Notes under the pieces: generated by a model
The model's input: the letters and a program-made list of their open reading frames with translations, nothing else
The model's database searches: none
What the model was told of the DNA's origin: nothing
Assembly: GCA_023053545.1 (NCBI GenBank)
Contig: JAKZAN010000004.1
Location: 10,478,001-10,542,000 of the forward strand
Direction: 5' to 3'
Source of the DNA: Lepidurus packardi
Taxonomy: Eukaryota > Arthropoda > Branchiopoda > Notostraca > Triopsidae
DNA: 64,000 bases
Program-made: the position numbers and the translations under genes
Shown: piece after piece, positions 24,165-35,000 of the stretch
How the letters are laid out: each line of letters opens with the position of its first letter
How positions within the stretch are numbered: position 1 is the first letter of the stretch

Positions 24165-26481
24165 ATGGTGTGTGGAAATCCCAAAACAATCCCGTTATGG
24201 CAAGTTTGTGCCAAGAATTTTAGACTAGAAAAATCCAAATTAACCGCAGCATTAATACTAATTATCCTGTCGAGCCATGTTGTTGATGCTGATTCTTTTG
24301 AATGGCGCAATGCGCGATCAATAAGGTTGCACTCCAAAAACGACAATCCCGAGGAATCAACAGGTAGATCCAACTTACATATTAAACAACCATTAAATAT
24401 TCATATATTTTCTTATATTTGAAAAGGAATATGGCCCTTCAAGTACATGGTCGACATCGGATTCCAATGCGAAGGCGAAGAATCGAATTGCACAGAAGCC
24501 GGAGTCGATAACTTTCCTCCGGATGGTTTCACAGCCGAACAACGTGAAAACGGAGCCCTGATTGTCCATTTCCTACTGGCTTTCTATATCATGACTATGC
24601 TGGCCATCGTATGCGACGACTACTTTGTTCCATGTCTGAACCTCATCGCCGAAAGCAAGTATTTCAGTTAGAGAATCTGCTCAAACTCACGTATGAATGA
24701 CCCATCACGAACCGCCCTTTCCTTTTGTTTGATTCTGCAGCACTGAAAATGCCACCGAACGTTGCCGGGGCTACTATCATGGCTATCGGCACGTCAGCTC
24801 CTGAATTGTTTGTAAATTTCGTGGGCACCTTCGTCACGAAAGGAGACATTGGTATTGGAACCATCTTGGGATCAGCGGTTTTCAATATTTTAGCTGTGGG
24901 GGCTTGCTGCGGCATTTTCGCCGGCATTGTAATGTCCATTCCTACTGCCTATTCCGTCATCTTGATCTGATTCATGTTTTATGATCAGGTGGTGCCCTTG
25001 GAATGGTGGCCTTTGACCCGCGACTGTATTATTTATGAAGTAGCCGTGATTGCTTTAACGATCGTTATATCTGATGATAAAGTTCAATGGTGGGAGGCGA
25101 CTATCCTTGTCTGCATGTACTTCTTCTACGTCATACGTAAGAGCATTTACAAATGACCACAGATTTTTAAAGAAATAATTTACAACGTTTATTATAACAA
25201 ATTTAGTCCTGTCGTTCAATACGCGGCTGGAGGGCGTGGCTAAGCGGATCGTGAAAGCTTGTAAAAGTGGGAAAACAAGTTACGACCTGGGCCATGTAAA
25301 TCCTATTCCCATGGCTAGTATCGGTATGTTCTTCTAACACATTAAATGACTTACCGCTAAGAGAATTAACGACTATTATTAATTTAATTAACGACTATTA
25401 GTATTATTATATTATTAACATTCTGATCTGCTTGGGTATGTTCTTCTAACACATTAAATGACTTACCGCTAAGAGAATTAACGACTATTAGTATTAAGTA
25501 CTAAAGTATTCAAGAAACTCAAATGGTATTCTATTAGATCCGATTAACGGGAACCAGAATGCAATCGAAAAAGGCTCAGATCTTGTAGGAAAAGTAGCCG
25601 ACGCTGTCGAAGAGGAAGAGGCGGAAGATGAAGAACGTAAACAAACCATTTTATTAGTATTTCTCGTATGGGCGGTTCATAACCTTTTGACGTTTTTTTT
25701 TCAGCTGTGGATATGTTCCACTTCCCCGAAGGTTCGCTTTTCAAGAAAGCTTTCTGGGTTCTCATGTGGCCCGGCAATATGGTCTTTTTCTTGACCATTC
25801 CTGACGTCCGGAGGGATGGATGCTTTAAGAAACTGTACCCTTTAGCATTTTTTATGTGTTTTCTTTGGATTGGCGTTCTGACTTATTTGGTCACCTGGTT
25901 TATCACAGTCATTGGTAAGTTTCTTTGACCTTCGGGAAACCAATTTGCTCTTAAAGCTCACTTTATAGGCTTTACCTTTGGTGCTCCGGATTCCGTGATG
26001 GGTATTACGTTACTGGCTGCAGGCGGAAGTGTACCTGAAGCAGCCGCTACTCTTATCGTAGCCAGAATGGGTATATACAATCTACTAGAAACGAAAACTG
26101 TAATTTGGACTAACAATTCTGTGCTACGTGTTTACAGGGAAAGGATCTATGGGAATCAGTAACTCGGTGGGTTCCAATTCCTTCGACATTATGATCTGCT
26201 TGGGATTGCCTTGGTTGATCAAAGCAGCGGCTGCTCCTACGTGTCCTGAAGTTGGAAATTTCGTTGTTATCAATTCGGGAGGCGTCGTCTACAGTGCAGC
26301 TATGCTTTTCTGCACGGTTATCATTCTTTACTTCAGCATTGCATTTAACAAATTTCAGTTAGACAAGAAGATAGGGTTTATCTTACTTGCCGGTTACATA
26401 ACTTATCTTGTGCTAGCTTCCTTGTTCGAACTGAACGTATTTATGACGGTTAATCTCCCTTCGTGCCCCAGTGACTACTAA
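24165..26481 (+). CDS. K+-dependent Na+/Ca2+ exchanger (NCKX, SLC24 family)
   Basis: Nine exons (24165-24363, 24427-24654, 24741-24928, 24989-25136, 25207-25323, 25538-25636, 25705-25914, 25969-26070, 26138-26481) encode 544 residues. The N-terminus has a cleavable or first membrane segment (LTAALILIILSSHVV). The family block NCTEAGVDNFPPDGF and the segment AIVCDDYFVPCLNLI follow. The alpha-1 repeat reads GTSAPELFVNFVGTF ... GSAVFNILAVG. An acidic cytoplasmic loop (VEEEEAEDEE) comes next, then alpha-2: GITLLAAGGSVPEAAATL ... GSNSFDIMICLGLPW. It should move Ca2+ out of the cell in exchange for Na+, with K+ co-transport. The usual SIPD of alpha-2 is SVPE here. Intron 2 uses a GC donor, and the TGA at 24968 lies in a 60-bp intron. 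Which insect paralogue it represents is not clear. Confidence 0.93.
25323..25490 (+). repeat. Perfect 56-bp direct duplication inside an NCKX intron
   Basis: Positions 25323-25378 and 25435-25490 are identical. Each begins with GGTATGTTCTTCTAACACAT, so the copied block includes the intron-5 donor site (GTATGT). A third fragment, AATTAACGACTATTAGTATT, lies between the two copies. The duplication lengthens intron 5 without touching the exons. Confidence 0.9.
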
Positions 26482-26582
26482 AAACATGCTTAATAATTCT
26501 TAGTGATTGCTAATTGGTGCACAAAGTATTCAGCTCTCGCAAGACTAACAAATATGATCCATGTTAATCAAATATAATAATG

Positions 26583-26588
26583 AATAAA
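26583..26588 (+). terminator. AATAAA polyadenylation signal of NCKX
   Basis: The hexamer AATAAA lies about 100 bp beyond the NCKX stop codon, between it and the convergent BLCAP gene. It is the best placed signal for the exchanger mRNA. Confidence 0.6.
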
Positions 26589-26709
26589 AGGCTAATATGT
26601 TATGCATAACTGTAGTGTTTACTTCCTTCGATCGGTCGAAGTTTAAATTTACAAGATTACCAAAATCGGTCCAGATTTATACTTCTGGTTGGCATTGTTC
26701 ATTTCAATC

Positions 26710-26949
26710 TTACATGCCGCAAGACACCGTATCACAATCATTGCTCCAAAATAGGCAGTGGCCAAAACCGCTATAGCAGAGCAAGAATAGAGCAGCAAAG
26801 AAAGCCAAGGAGCAAATCGTACAGGGCTGTCTTTCAAGAAAGAAGCCAGTCAAATATAAAACCATGAAAACTGCATGGTTGTACAGCAAGGCCGGATTCA
26901 ACGGTTTGGGGATGAGCAAAACTGGTAGGAGCCACTGGAGACAATACAT
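26710..26949 (-). CDS. BLCAP: BLCAP, bladder cancer-associated protein homologue
   Basis: A single uninterrupted 79-codon frame starts [20 protein letters not shown], which is the strongly conserved BLCAP N-terminus. It continues with [25 protein letters not shown] broken by only conservative changes, then a short variable tail, [19 protein letters not shown]. The vertebrate protein is about 87 residues, also encoded by one coding exon. Two membrane segments (residues about 20-38 and 43-62) are visible. BLCAP is a small conserved membrane protein linked to growth control. In mammals its mRNA is edited A-to-I at codons 2, 5 and 15, and those residues (Y, Q, K) are present here. It is convergent with the NCKX gene, with 228 bp between stops. 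A different minus-strand frame open over 26649-26837 is a shadow. Confidence 0.95.
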   Translation of the reverse strand: MYCLQWLLPVLLIPKPLNPALLYNHAVFMVLYLTGFFLERQPCTICSLAFFAALFLLCYSGFGHCLFWSNDCDTVSCGM

Positions 26950-27657
26950 TTTGATGCGTCAGATCTTTTAGTGCCTAAAGTAAAGCATACTTAAATTGAA
27001 TGAAATTCTATTGCATTAAAAAAATACTTTTCAAGTTGTGAAATAGGAGTCCCAGTGGACTGCTTTTTCGAACGAAACGTTTCTAACTGACAGGGACGCT
27101 TTTGGACCTGGAGGAAGCGTTTACGCTACTGTCAACTTGGAGCTGCGCTGTCTTTACTTGGCTATTTGCGAGGGGTAGGGCAGCAGAGGTGTTTAGACTT
27201 TGAATGTCACTGCCCATGTTCTGGACACTTTAACCTAGACAAAGAAACCGGAAATCAGTATAAATATGATGCATATGTGATACTACCTTCAAGTTGTTTA
27301 TACTGCATCAAGGCAATTTGCATAAATTCGGAAACTTTCACTGCGCAATTGGTAGCATATTCACAATATAAGCTAAGCTAGTTGGCAGGACAACTGGTTT
27401 AGTTAGGCATATTTGGCCCGGGGTCCGTGCTAGACTAGCGTAAGAAAGCGAGCCAAGTGAGGGTCAGCTGTTTGTATAGCCGAGCCAAACAGCCAAAATA
27501 ACGTATGCTTACCTCTTAAAGATTCCACCTGAAATTAACCATTTTTTTAGTCCATAGGTAACACAACTTCACCTGCCTTATAAAGGTTTGATGTCTCAGA
27601 TTGAAAACAACCAAGCCTGTACAGTATTGCCATTGTTTCAGTCAGAAGTTGGGGATC
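26950..27657. other. Upstream region of BLCAP and CNOT2, coding content uncertain
   Basis: This 0.7 kb lies between the divergent BLCAP and CNOT2 genes. Missing 5' exons of CNOT2 could be here or further away in 5' UTR, but I find no segment resembling the conserved CNOT2 N-terminus. A pyrimidine-rich acceptor (GTTTCAG, ending 27641) precedes the first recognised CNOT2 exon. Confidence 0.5.
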
Positions 27658-29299
27658 ATGAGCTCCCCTTCACCCAATCAACCATTCACGACGTCTTTAT
27701 ATGGGCAACAAGGATCTACAGCATTGGGTAATACTGTGTTTTTCACTCATATTTACTTTATTAACGAAGTACGGATTTCCAGGTATGGGTCATTTATCCA
27801 TTCAGCAGCCTCCGCGCAACCTCTCAGCAGGTTAGGATCATTCCTGTGCTGTAGTTTAAGATAATAAGATTCTAAATTGTGTATGTCTGCATTAGGTGCT
27901 GTGGTTGGCGGGCAGCTAACATCACCAAATCGAGGAAGCGTGTTACCAATGAACAGTCAAAGGATTGGAGGCATTCTGGGACAAAGAGCAATAGGAGACA
28001 AGAGACCGTTAGGTTTTAGGTACATTTCTCTTCATTTTGTATAAAGTTAAGGAGTTTTTCACTAAAATAAGTTGTATTTTTACATCAGTTCCACACCCAA
28101 CAGTGGCTCAATGGGAAATCCTGCCTTTTCATTACCAGGTTCCACTCATTCTGTACCTGGCGGTGGTTTACTGGGTCGTAGTTCCTTTTCTGGCGCTGGC
28201 CAAGGCCAGGGGTCACAAGGGTTGCAAGCGCCGTTTGGAATGCCACTAGGAGGCTCCTCAATGAGTCTGGGTTTGGATGGTGGTCTCATGCCGTCCACAT
28301 TGGACTTGTCGGAATTCCCCAGTTTGACGAACCGGATGACGGATGGACTCGGCTCCAATTCAACATCTCTAAGTGCGCGGTCAAATTATGGTAACCCATA
28401 ATAGCCTCAAAGCAGTTTCTAATTTAAGACTTGGAAAAGTGGGGATCATGAAAGCGCCCTCTGCGGAGCCGATCGAGTTTACCATGAGTTCCGAAGACTT
28501 CCCTGCCTTGCCAGGCACGCAGCTCAACTTGGATTTGTCGCAAAGTAACGGCCAAGACTCGAAACCTGCGAGCAACGCTACCACAACGACTAATAACAAA
28601 CGGGGATTGCAAACGAGTCCTGATGGTATATCCCAAACTCCTCCGTTCTTTGTTGTTCCTACTGGTTTCACTAATACTTTGCATATTTTCATAGGAAAAG
28701 TAACCAACATTCCATCCGGTATGGTTACGGATCAGTTTGGGATGGTGGGCTTGCTAACTTTCATCCGAGTGGCGGAAACGGACTCAAATTTGGTGTCATT
28801 AGCATTGGGATCGGATTTGACGACGTTGGGCTTGAACTTAAATTCACCGGATTCCTTGTACGCCAATTTTGGCGGTCCGTGGGCGGAGCATCCTTGTCGG
28901 CCACAGGATATTGACTTCCATGTCCCTCCTGAGTACCTCACCAACTCCTCCATTAAGGAAAAACTCGCGCCCATGAAACTCAACCGGTACCAGGAAGACT
29001 TATTGTTCTACCTGTTTTATACGTACGTGGGCGACGTCCTGCAGCTGGCAGCCGCAGCGGAATTGTATAGTAGAGATTGGCGTTACCACAAAGAGGAGCG
29101 AGTTTGGATTACCCGCGCGCCGGGCATGCCTCCTTTAGAGAAAACCACCACGTACGAGCGAGGCACTTACTACTGTTTTGATCCTAACAATTGGCGCAAA
29201 GTGGCCAAGGAGTTTTACGTCGAGTATGACAAGCTGGAAGATAGGCCCCAGTTTTCTTCTGCCATGATCCCTCCATCGTCCAACCTGCAGGCTGTTTAA
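27658..29299 (+). CDS. CNOT2: CNOT2 (Regena), CCR4-NOT complex subunit 2
   Basis: Six exons (27658-27727, 27783-27830, 27896-28019, 28089-28390, 28440-28625, 28695-29299) give 444 residues from the ATG chosen. Recognisable elements in order: SLYGQQGSTALG; LDLSEFPSLTNR; NYVGIMKAP; SSEDFPALPG; and the long C-terminal NOT-box region. That region contains TDQFGMVGLLTFIR, LALGSDLTTLGLNLNSP, PCRPQDIDFHVPPEYLTN, RDWRYHKEERVWITRAPGMP, TYERGTYYCFDPNNWRKVAK and EYDKLE. CNOT2 pairs with CNOT3 and docks on CNOT1 in the deadenylase complex that shortens mRNA poly(A) tails. Upstream of the chosen ATG the frame stays open to the acceptor at 27641 (QKLGIM), so one or more 5' coding exons may be missing from this model. 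The human protein is about 540 residues. Confidence 0.95.
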
Positions 29300-29559
29300 G
29301 ACAAAAAACGATGACAAAAATGTGCGTTCGTGTTGATGCTGATGCAACAAAGACTCCTCTACGACAAAAAACAATCCAGAGGCTGCAGAAGCGGATTTGT
29401 AACTATCCTGTTTTTACGTCGAAATTTATTCCGTATTTTTTTCTTGTGCCGGAAAATACAGTCAGTGGCTGTTCTCAGCCTTTGAACTTCAAAAAAATTA
29501 AAACTTGCCTTTCCTGTTCACCTTATTTCTTCATTTAAAATCTTAATTAGGAATCAGTA
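29300..29559. other. CNOT2 3' flank up to the transposon
   Basis: This stretch holds the CNOT2 3' UTR and flanking DNA. The last two bases, TA at 29558-29559, are one copy of the target-site duplication of the element that follows. Confidence 0.6.
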
Positions 29560-30405
29560 CAATAGATGCCGCTTATTGTGATCACGCTTGTCGAGTGAAT
29601 ATTGATTCTATGAAGCGGAGATTCTAATAACCGAAAATCGGAAATAGAATGCTACGATTAATCGGTGGGTGAAACGAACTGGCTTGTTTAAACGAAAGAA
29701 ACAGAGCATCCTCTACTTTCTGACACTTTCCCACACGTTTCCTTTTTCTAGATTCACTATACCTGGTATTGTTTATTTCGTACCGATCTTTCAACAATTT
29801 TGATAGAGATGATTGAGGAATGTTTAACTTAACGGCCGCTTCCATTTGTGGCAAACCTTTTAAATTTAACTTGTCATAAGTTTCAATGAGCCGCAACTTC
29901 ACTTGTACATTTAAATCAACTCTGTGCTTGTTCGTCGCCATTTTTATTTCACTACACGTCTAAAACACAACTAACACTGCGCCATTGAAGCCTACTCCTA
30001 CGCTTATAGTGTTCTCAACATGATATTTCTTTTATTTTACCAGTCAATTAAAGGAACGGGCCATTCAATTGAATAACCCGCTCATTAATTGACTGGGGAG
30101 TTTAGAAGGGATTTCTCCCTAACAGTAGTAGTAGGCTCGCAATGACAGGATTGGTCAAAACGACTTAAAAGCAATGTCATTGCTGGTCAATATGCAAAGT
30201 CCATTTAGCAATCACTGCTGTAATTTTGTTACTGCACATGTGAAGGTTCTTTTGAAATTGATTCTAGTATCCTAAAGAGTGACTCTAATAACCAATTAAA
30301 ATGCTACGTAGTTTCTCGTTTTGAATCGGCCTTTTAAACTTTGATTCCTCAAAGCGGCTGATTCTAATATCCTATGAAGTGATCAGAATAAGAGGCATCT
30401 ACTGT
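29560..30405 (-). mobile_element. Internally deleted pogo/Tigger-type DNA transposon, 846 bp
   Basis: The left end reads CAATAGATGCCGCTTATTGT and the right end, read inwards on the other strand, CAGTAGATGCCTCTTATTCT. Both continue GATCAC, giving imperfect inverted repeats of about 26 bp with three mismatches. Both ends are flanked by TA (29558-29559 and 30406-30407), the target duplication of the Tc1/mariner/pogo group. Motifs such as GATTCTAATA recur near the ends. The only coding remnant is the N-terminus of a transposase on the minus strand. At 846 bp the element is far shorter than an autonomous Tigger (about 2.5 kb), so it is non-autonomous. Confidence 0.88.
29624..29941 (-). pseudogene. 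Truncated Tigger/CENP-B-like transposase N-terminus
   Basis: A 105-codon frame starts MATNKHRVDLNVQVKLRLIE. The helix-turn-helix segment GLPQMEAAVKLNIPQSSLSK is typical of the psq/CENP-B DNA-binding domain of pogo-like transposases. It is followed by KRKRVGKCQKVEDALFLSFK, which matches the start of the second DNA-binding half. The frame then runs into unrelated residues and stops within the element's left end. The catalytic DDE domain is absent. The stub could bind the element ends but cannot transpose it. Confidence 0.8.
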
Positions 30406-32075
30406 ATATTAATGCTTCTCAATCAGGAGTACTTATGGATGCTTCATTTGTATTGCTCTTGTGGAGTACATCCCAGTTTTTTCAAAGTTTTCCTCCAACT
30501 TTAAAAAAAAACATGGTCTTTTCATTTGTGTGTTCTGCGTCTAGTCTTTCAAATGTGTATGGTACAACAAGTCTCCGGATGCAAAACCTCAACGTTATAA
30601 AACCCGATATATGTATAAGGGGGTAAATGATTACTCTTTTCTTAAGGCAACAAAGCGAAGTAAACGAACAGAACGAACTCAATACTCTTTTTCTTTCTTG
30701 GCTTTCTATAGTTCCAGCAGCTGTGACCGAAGATTTGGTGAAAACAATGCAAATCCCGGTCATTTTTTAGTCGCGTAACAAATACCCACACATTTTTCTC
30801 TTTCATATAGTTAAAAGAAAACCTGGGAGGAGGTCCGACAAGGCAACACAAAAAGGCGATAGGGGGGGGGGGGGAAACGACCAAACTGCCATTACGGGGG
30901 GGGGGGGGGAGAAAACTTTTGAAATAAAATATGAAAATACCAACAAAGTTTTTCTTTTTGTTTGTAAGGATTTCAAAGCAAGTAAGGAAAAAAAGTTTGT
31001 CTTTTGTTGTAAAGGGAACAAAATGAGATGGTTGGCGAAGCTATACAGATGGTATGGCACAGTGAATTTGAAAAACGTTTTAGGGGTTGATGTCGGTGTT
31101 CTAGAAAGCGCAAGAATGAAATCTGAATCAAGGAAAGAAGGTCGTATCTTAAACTCGACATACTTAGGCAAGGCGTTGATAGTGCTGGTAGAACGATATG
31201 CTTGGCAGAAGGAAAACTTGTTAGACGAGGCACTTCACAGGGCCAAGTTCAAGTTTTTGTTAAAGAAAAAAAAAAAAAAAGCGAAATCCTAAACTTTCTG
31301 TGGTTACTTAAGGAAAAGGCTACAAAACCGAAAAGAAGATGATACAGCAACAGTAACAATGAATATGTCAAAAAAATAATAATAATAATGAAAATGTCCT
31401 AGCCCAATACAAGTAAGGAATTCCACCGGATCCACAATTTAGTATTCCTTTATGTACCCCGTTATTTTGTTTGTTTTTCCCCAGCCCAGGACATTTTCTC
31501 ATAACTCATTTTAACGTGTTAAACTATAGAATGACAGCCTTTCGTAGGGGGGACATGTGCAGGTGGGAGTAAATTAGTAAAAGCCTACTATAAACAGAAA
31601 ATCGAAAACCAGGGGGGGAAAAATATAACAAATTGTTATGATTTGTCACAAGGCACTTAACTGTCTTTGTCTTTTGTTATAAAAACGCAGTCAGGTTTTT
31701 CCTTTTTCACGAAATTGATTACATTTGTTTACGCCCGTTCACTTTTGGCTTCTCGTAGACTTCTAAAATGCTTTCAGCTTCATATCATTGCTTTCCATAA
31801 AAATAGTTACTTGTCACTGATCTTTCAATCTCAAAATTTTGTCTCTTTACGCCACGCACACTTCTAAAAACAGCTTCTTGGCGGTGTCCTTGATAGGCAC
31901 TTGGCATGGCCATGCACTCCTTTTTTTCTTCCTGATATATGATGCACATACCTAAAGATGAAAAAAAGACTCCTCCCCTGCAGAAAAACACAGACGCTCC
32001 ATTGCACCTGCACTAAACTGCTTTGCATAGAAGACGAAATTGAAGTCCCAGGTCCATTTCTTTTTGCTTCCCTTC
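30406..32075. other. Intergenic; two long poly-G runs; 3' flank of CTDSP gene
   Basis: No coding exon is recognised. Two homopolymer runs of 13 and 14 guanines stand at 30862-30874 and 30896-30909, only 21 bp apart, with an A15 run near 31266. The right end is the 3' UTR and downstream region of the minus-strand phosphatase gene ending at 32076. Confidence 0.6.
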
Positions 32076-35000
32076 CTATGTGTTGGCGGTAATTAAGGGC
32101 ATGGCATTCATCTCAATTGCTTGGAGTTGATGAGGATGATTCGAGTTTCGTAACACGGTATAAACATTGTCCACCTCGCTCAGTCGTTCAAAGAACGGAA
32201 TCAAGTCTTTCAGTTCTGTGTCAGACATGTCATCAAACCATGACGCTACGGGCACCTATTAAAACAATGAAAAATTATAAACATAATTTAAAAAAATATT
32301 CCAAATATTGGCATCTCAGTACTCGATTAATTAGTGCATAAAAACTTTCTACATCTTATCCAAAACAAAGAAGAATTGATTATACTTAAATATTATATTA
32401 AGTAATATATTTTAGCAATAGGACCTACGCTGTTTTTTTTTGTTTTCTTGGAAAAAAATATATTTTAAAGTGTATTAACTGTATCATAATAATGAAATAA
32501 TTTTAATTAAACATATAAGGAATTAATAGATCAAAACTAGATTCATTTTATCAAAATTAATTAAGAATTGAATTATGTTTAAATAATAAATTCCTTTGTT
32601 TTGACTTTTCTATCACTATGCTTTCGTTCTTTACCCCCATATGGTGGCGCTAGCAGACCTGTGGCAGTTACTCTCCCCTTAGTTTTATCATCCCAAAGCA
32701 TGTGGACTCTAGTCGTGTGTTCCTGTCATATAGCGCGTTCCACTGGCTGCTTTGGTGCAATATTTTTGGCACTCAAGTGTGTCAAACGTGTATATCTTTA
32801 CACTCACCGAGTCCCAAAACTATTGCACCAGTGCAGCCAGTGGAACGCGCTACTATAGTGAAGATATCTAGAGTAATATATATCTCGAGTGATATCTAGC
32901 GTAAAGATACAAAAAGCGTAAACTCTATGGTTCCTGTCCATGTAAAGACGTCTCCGCATGACTAACAAATAAAACCATCGCTTAAGAATTAAAAATCGAT
33001 ATTTTCCTTTACTTTTAACTCACTGTTCATAAGTTTAGATACCCTAGTTTAAAAAAAAAATACTAACAAGTAAACGAAGATACTTACAGCATTGTCTGGA
33101 TGGAAAATATAGGAAGCTGGCGAGTTATCGACAATGATGACTCGATGCAAATCCCGTCCTAATCGTCCCAAATCTTTCACATAGTTGCCTCGATAGAAGA
33201 CACATGATTCGCGGAACAGTCGCGTGCGGAACACGCCCCACTTGTCCAACAAATCCGCCACCGGATCTGCGTACTTGGCCAAACTGGCTGTGAACAAGAT
33301 GCACTCGTACAATTCCCCCATTCTCTGCAAGAATTCGTCCACATGTGGTCGCTTTAATACGTAAACTTGATGAACGGTCCCATCAATTTCCACAGGGACT
33401 ATAAAGTCTGCATTGCTGATCGGCTAGACGCAAGACGAACGTAAATAACATAAAATACATTAAAAATTCTGCGAAAAAAACCGGAAAAATCAATAGAACC
33501 CAACCTTAAAGGAGCTGTGGACCAGAGTCTCGTCCAGGTCGATAACCATGCACTTTTTCTGCGAATCTTGGTAGCGCAATCCTTGGAGCAAGTACTTGGT
33601 GGGTGCTGGCGGCAATCCAGGTGAGCACCGCCCATTTTCCTCCGCGGCAGAGCCGGAAACCACCATCCCCGTTCCCCCGCCCGTACCGCCATTAGCCCCG
33701 CCTCCTGACGTACTGCTGGCTCCATTAATTCCAGGCGTGCCTCCGCCATCGTAGGAATGCTTTCGTCGGCCCCAGCAACACAGCAGCGATCGAAATACTC
33801 CTCGTTTCGGTTTCTTGCTCGTTTGGATAACCACTGGAAATACAAACCCCAACCAAAAATCAACACCCAACTCAATTTCCCAGGCCAAAAACGTCGCAAA
33901 ATATAACCTTTTCCCCACCAAAAACAAAAAACAAGCCCTTATTCCCAACCACGTTTCATCTGCACTAACTCAACCATAAAAAACTACCCCGAACGCGAGT
34001 TTTACATGCCAAACAGACTGTAAAGTCTTTAAAGCCTCTTCAAGTGCAAAACGCAGTCCCAATACTCCCCAAATTTGCGTTTTATTGGTCTCCAAGTGCT
34101 CACAGTTGGACATGGCTCGTTAAAGCATCCCTTTGCTTTGCGTTGACAAAACTCCCGAAAACCGGTTACCGTTATTTTTATTTTATTTTTTTAGCCCCTT
34201 TTTTCACCAAACGCTAACCACCTCGTTAATTCCGAGTTGCTGACCTCAAGTGGCAACACGTTCTCGCGTAGATACTTAGGATAAACTTTAATTCAATCCT
34301 ACGACCGGCACTCCCCCCCTTCCACACCCTAATCTTCCATTTACCTAACCTAGCCAGCTCATTTGCATTTCCCTCAACCTAAACCCAACTCGGTCAGAAG
34401 CTCACTTCAGAAAGCTCACCTTGACCCACTCAGTGTGATAATTTACAACTTAGACAAAATATCTTAAACAGAATAAGACAGATCTTAAACAAAATAATTT
34501 CTTAAAAAAGGTTTTTTGGGAGAAAAAGGTTTCAGATTCGAGTTAATTGACAAAATTGGGTCAGTTTTCGTGAGAAAGCATGGATCGGACACGGGCATAT
34601 TCTAATAATAGGAGTTCTGAACGCTTGGGAGCCAACTTTTCTTGTCTGCTTTTACGTGTTGATGCTGACTCGTCGTCTAACCTTTTGCTCTTTCTTTTTT
34701 TCAATTCATTCTCTCTCCATCTATCTTTCTGCTCTGTTCCTGACGTTGCAAAGCTCCCAGGAAGCTCGTTTTATTTTTATGTAACTAGAGAATCGAAGAA
34801 AAGAAACAAAAGCGGTTCCAAGTGGCGAGTTTCATTCAACGCTCAAACTCACTGCCATGTTAGCGCGATTGAAAATAAAAAAGAAAATTGATTTAGCACT
34901 GGCAGTCAATCAGTCTATTTATCAAATTACCACTTAACTTAATTTTAGCTCGTTGGGGGAAAAAGTCAGCAGGCGCTTGGTATTTATTTATTTATTTATT

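Noticed and set aside
24968-24970. In-frame TGA in the exchanger gene, suggesting a pseudogene or selenocysteine
   Set aside because: It lies within a 60-bp intron (24929-24988) with donor GTAATG and acceptor GATCAG. Removing it joins FAGI to VVPLEWWPL as the family requires.
26649-26837. Minus-strand open frame overlapping BLCAP, possibly a frameshifted continuation
   Set aside because: BLCAP is complete in one frame with a conserved sequence to its end; the other frame is a shadow.
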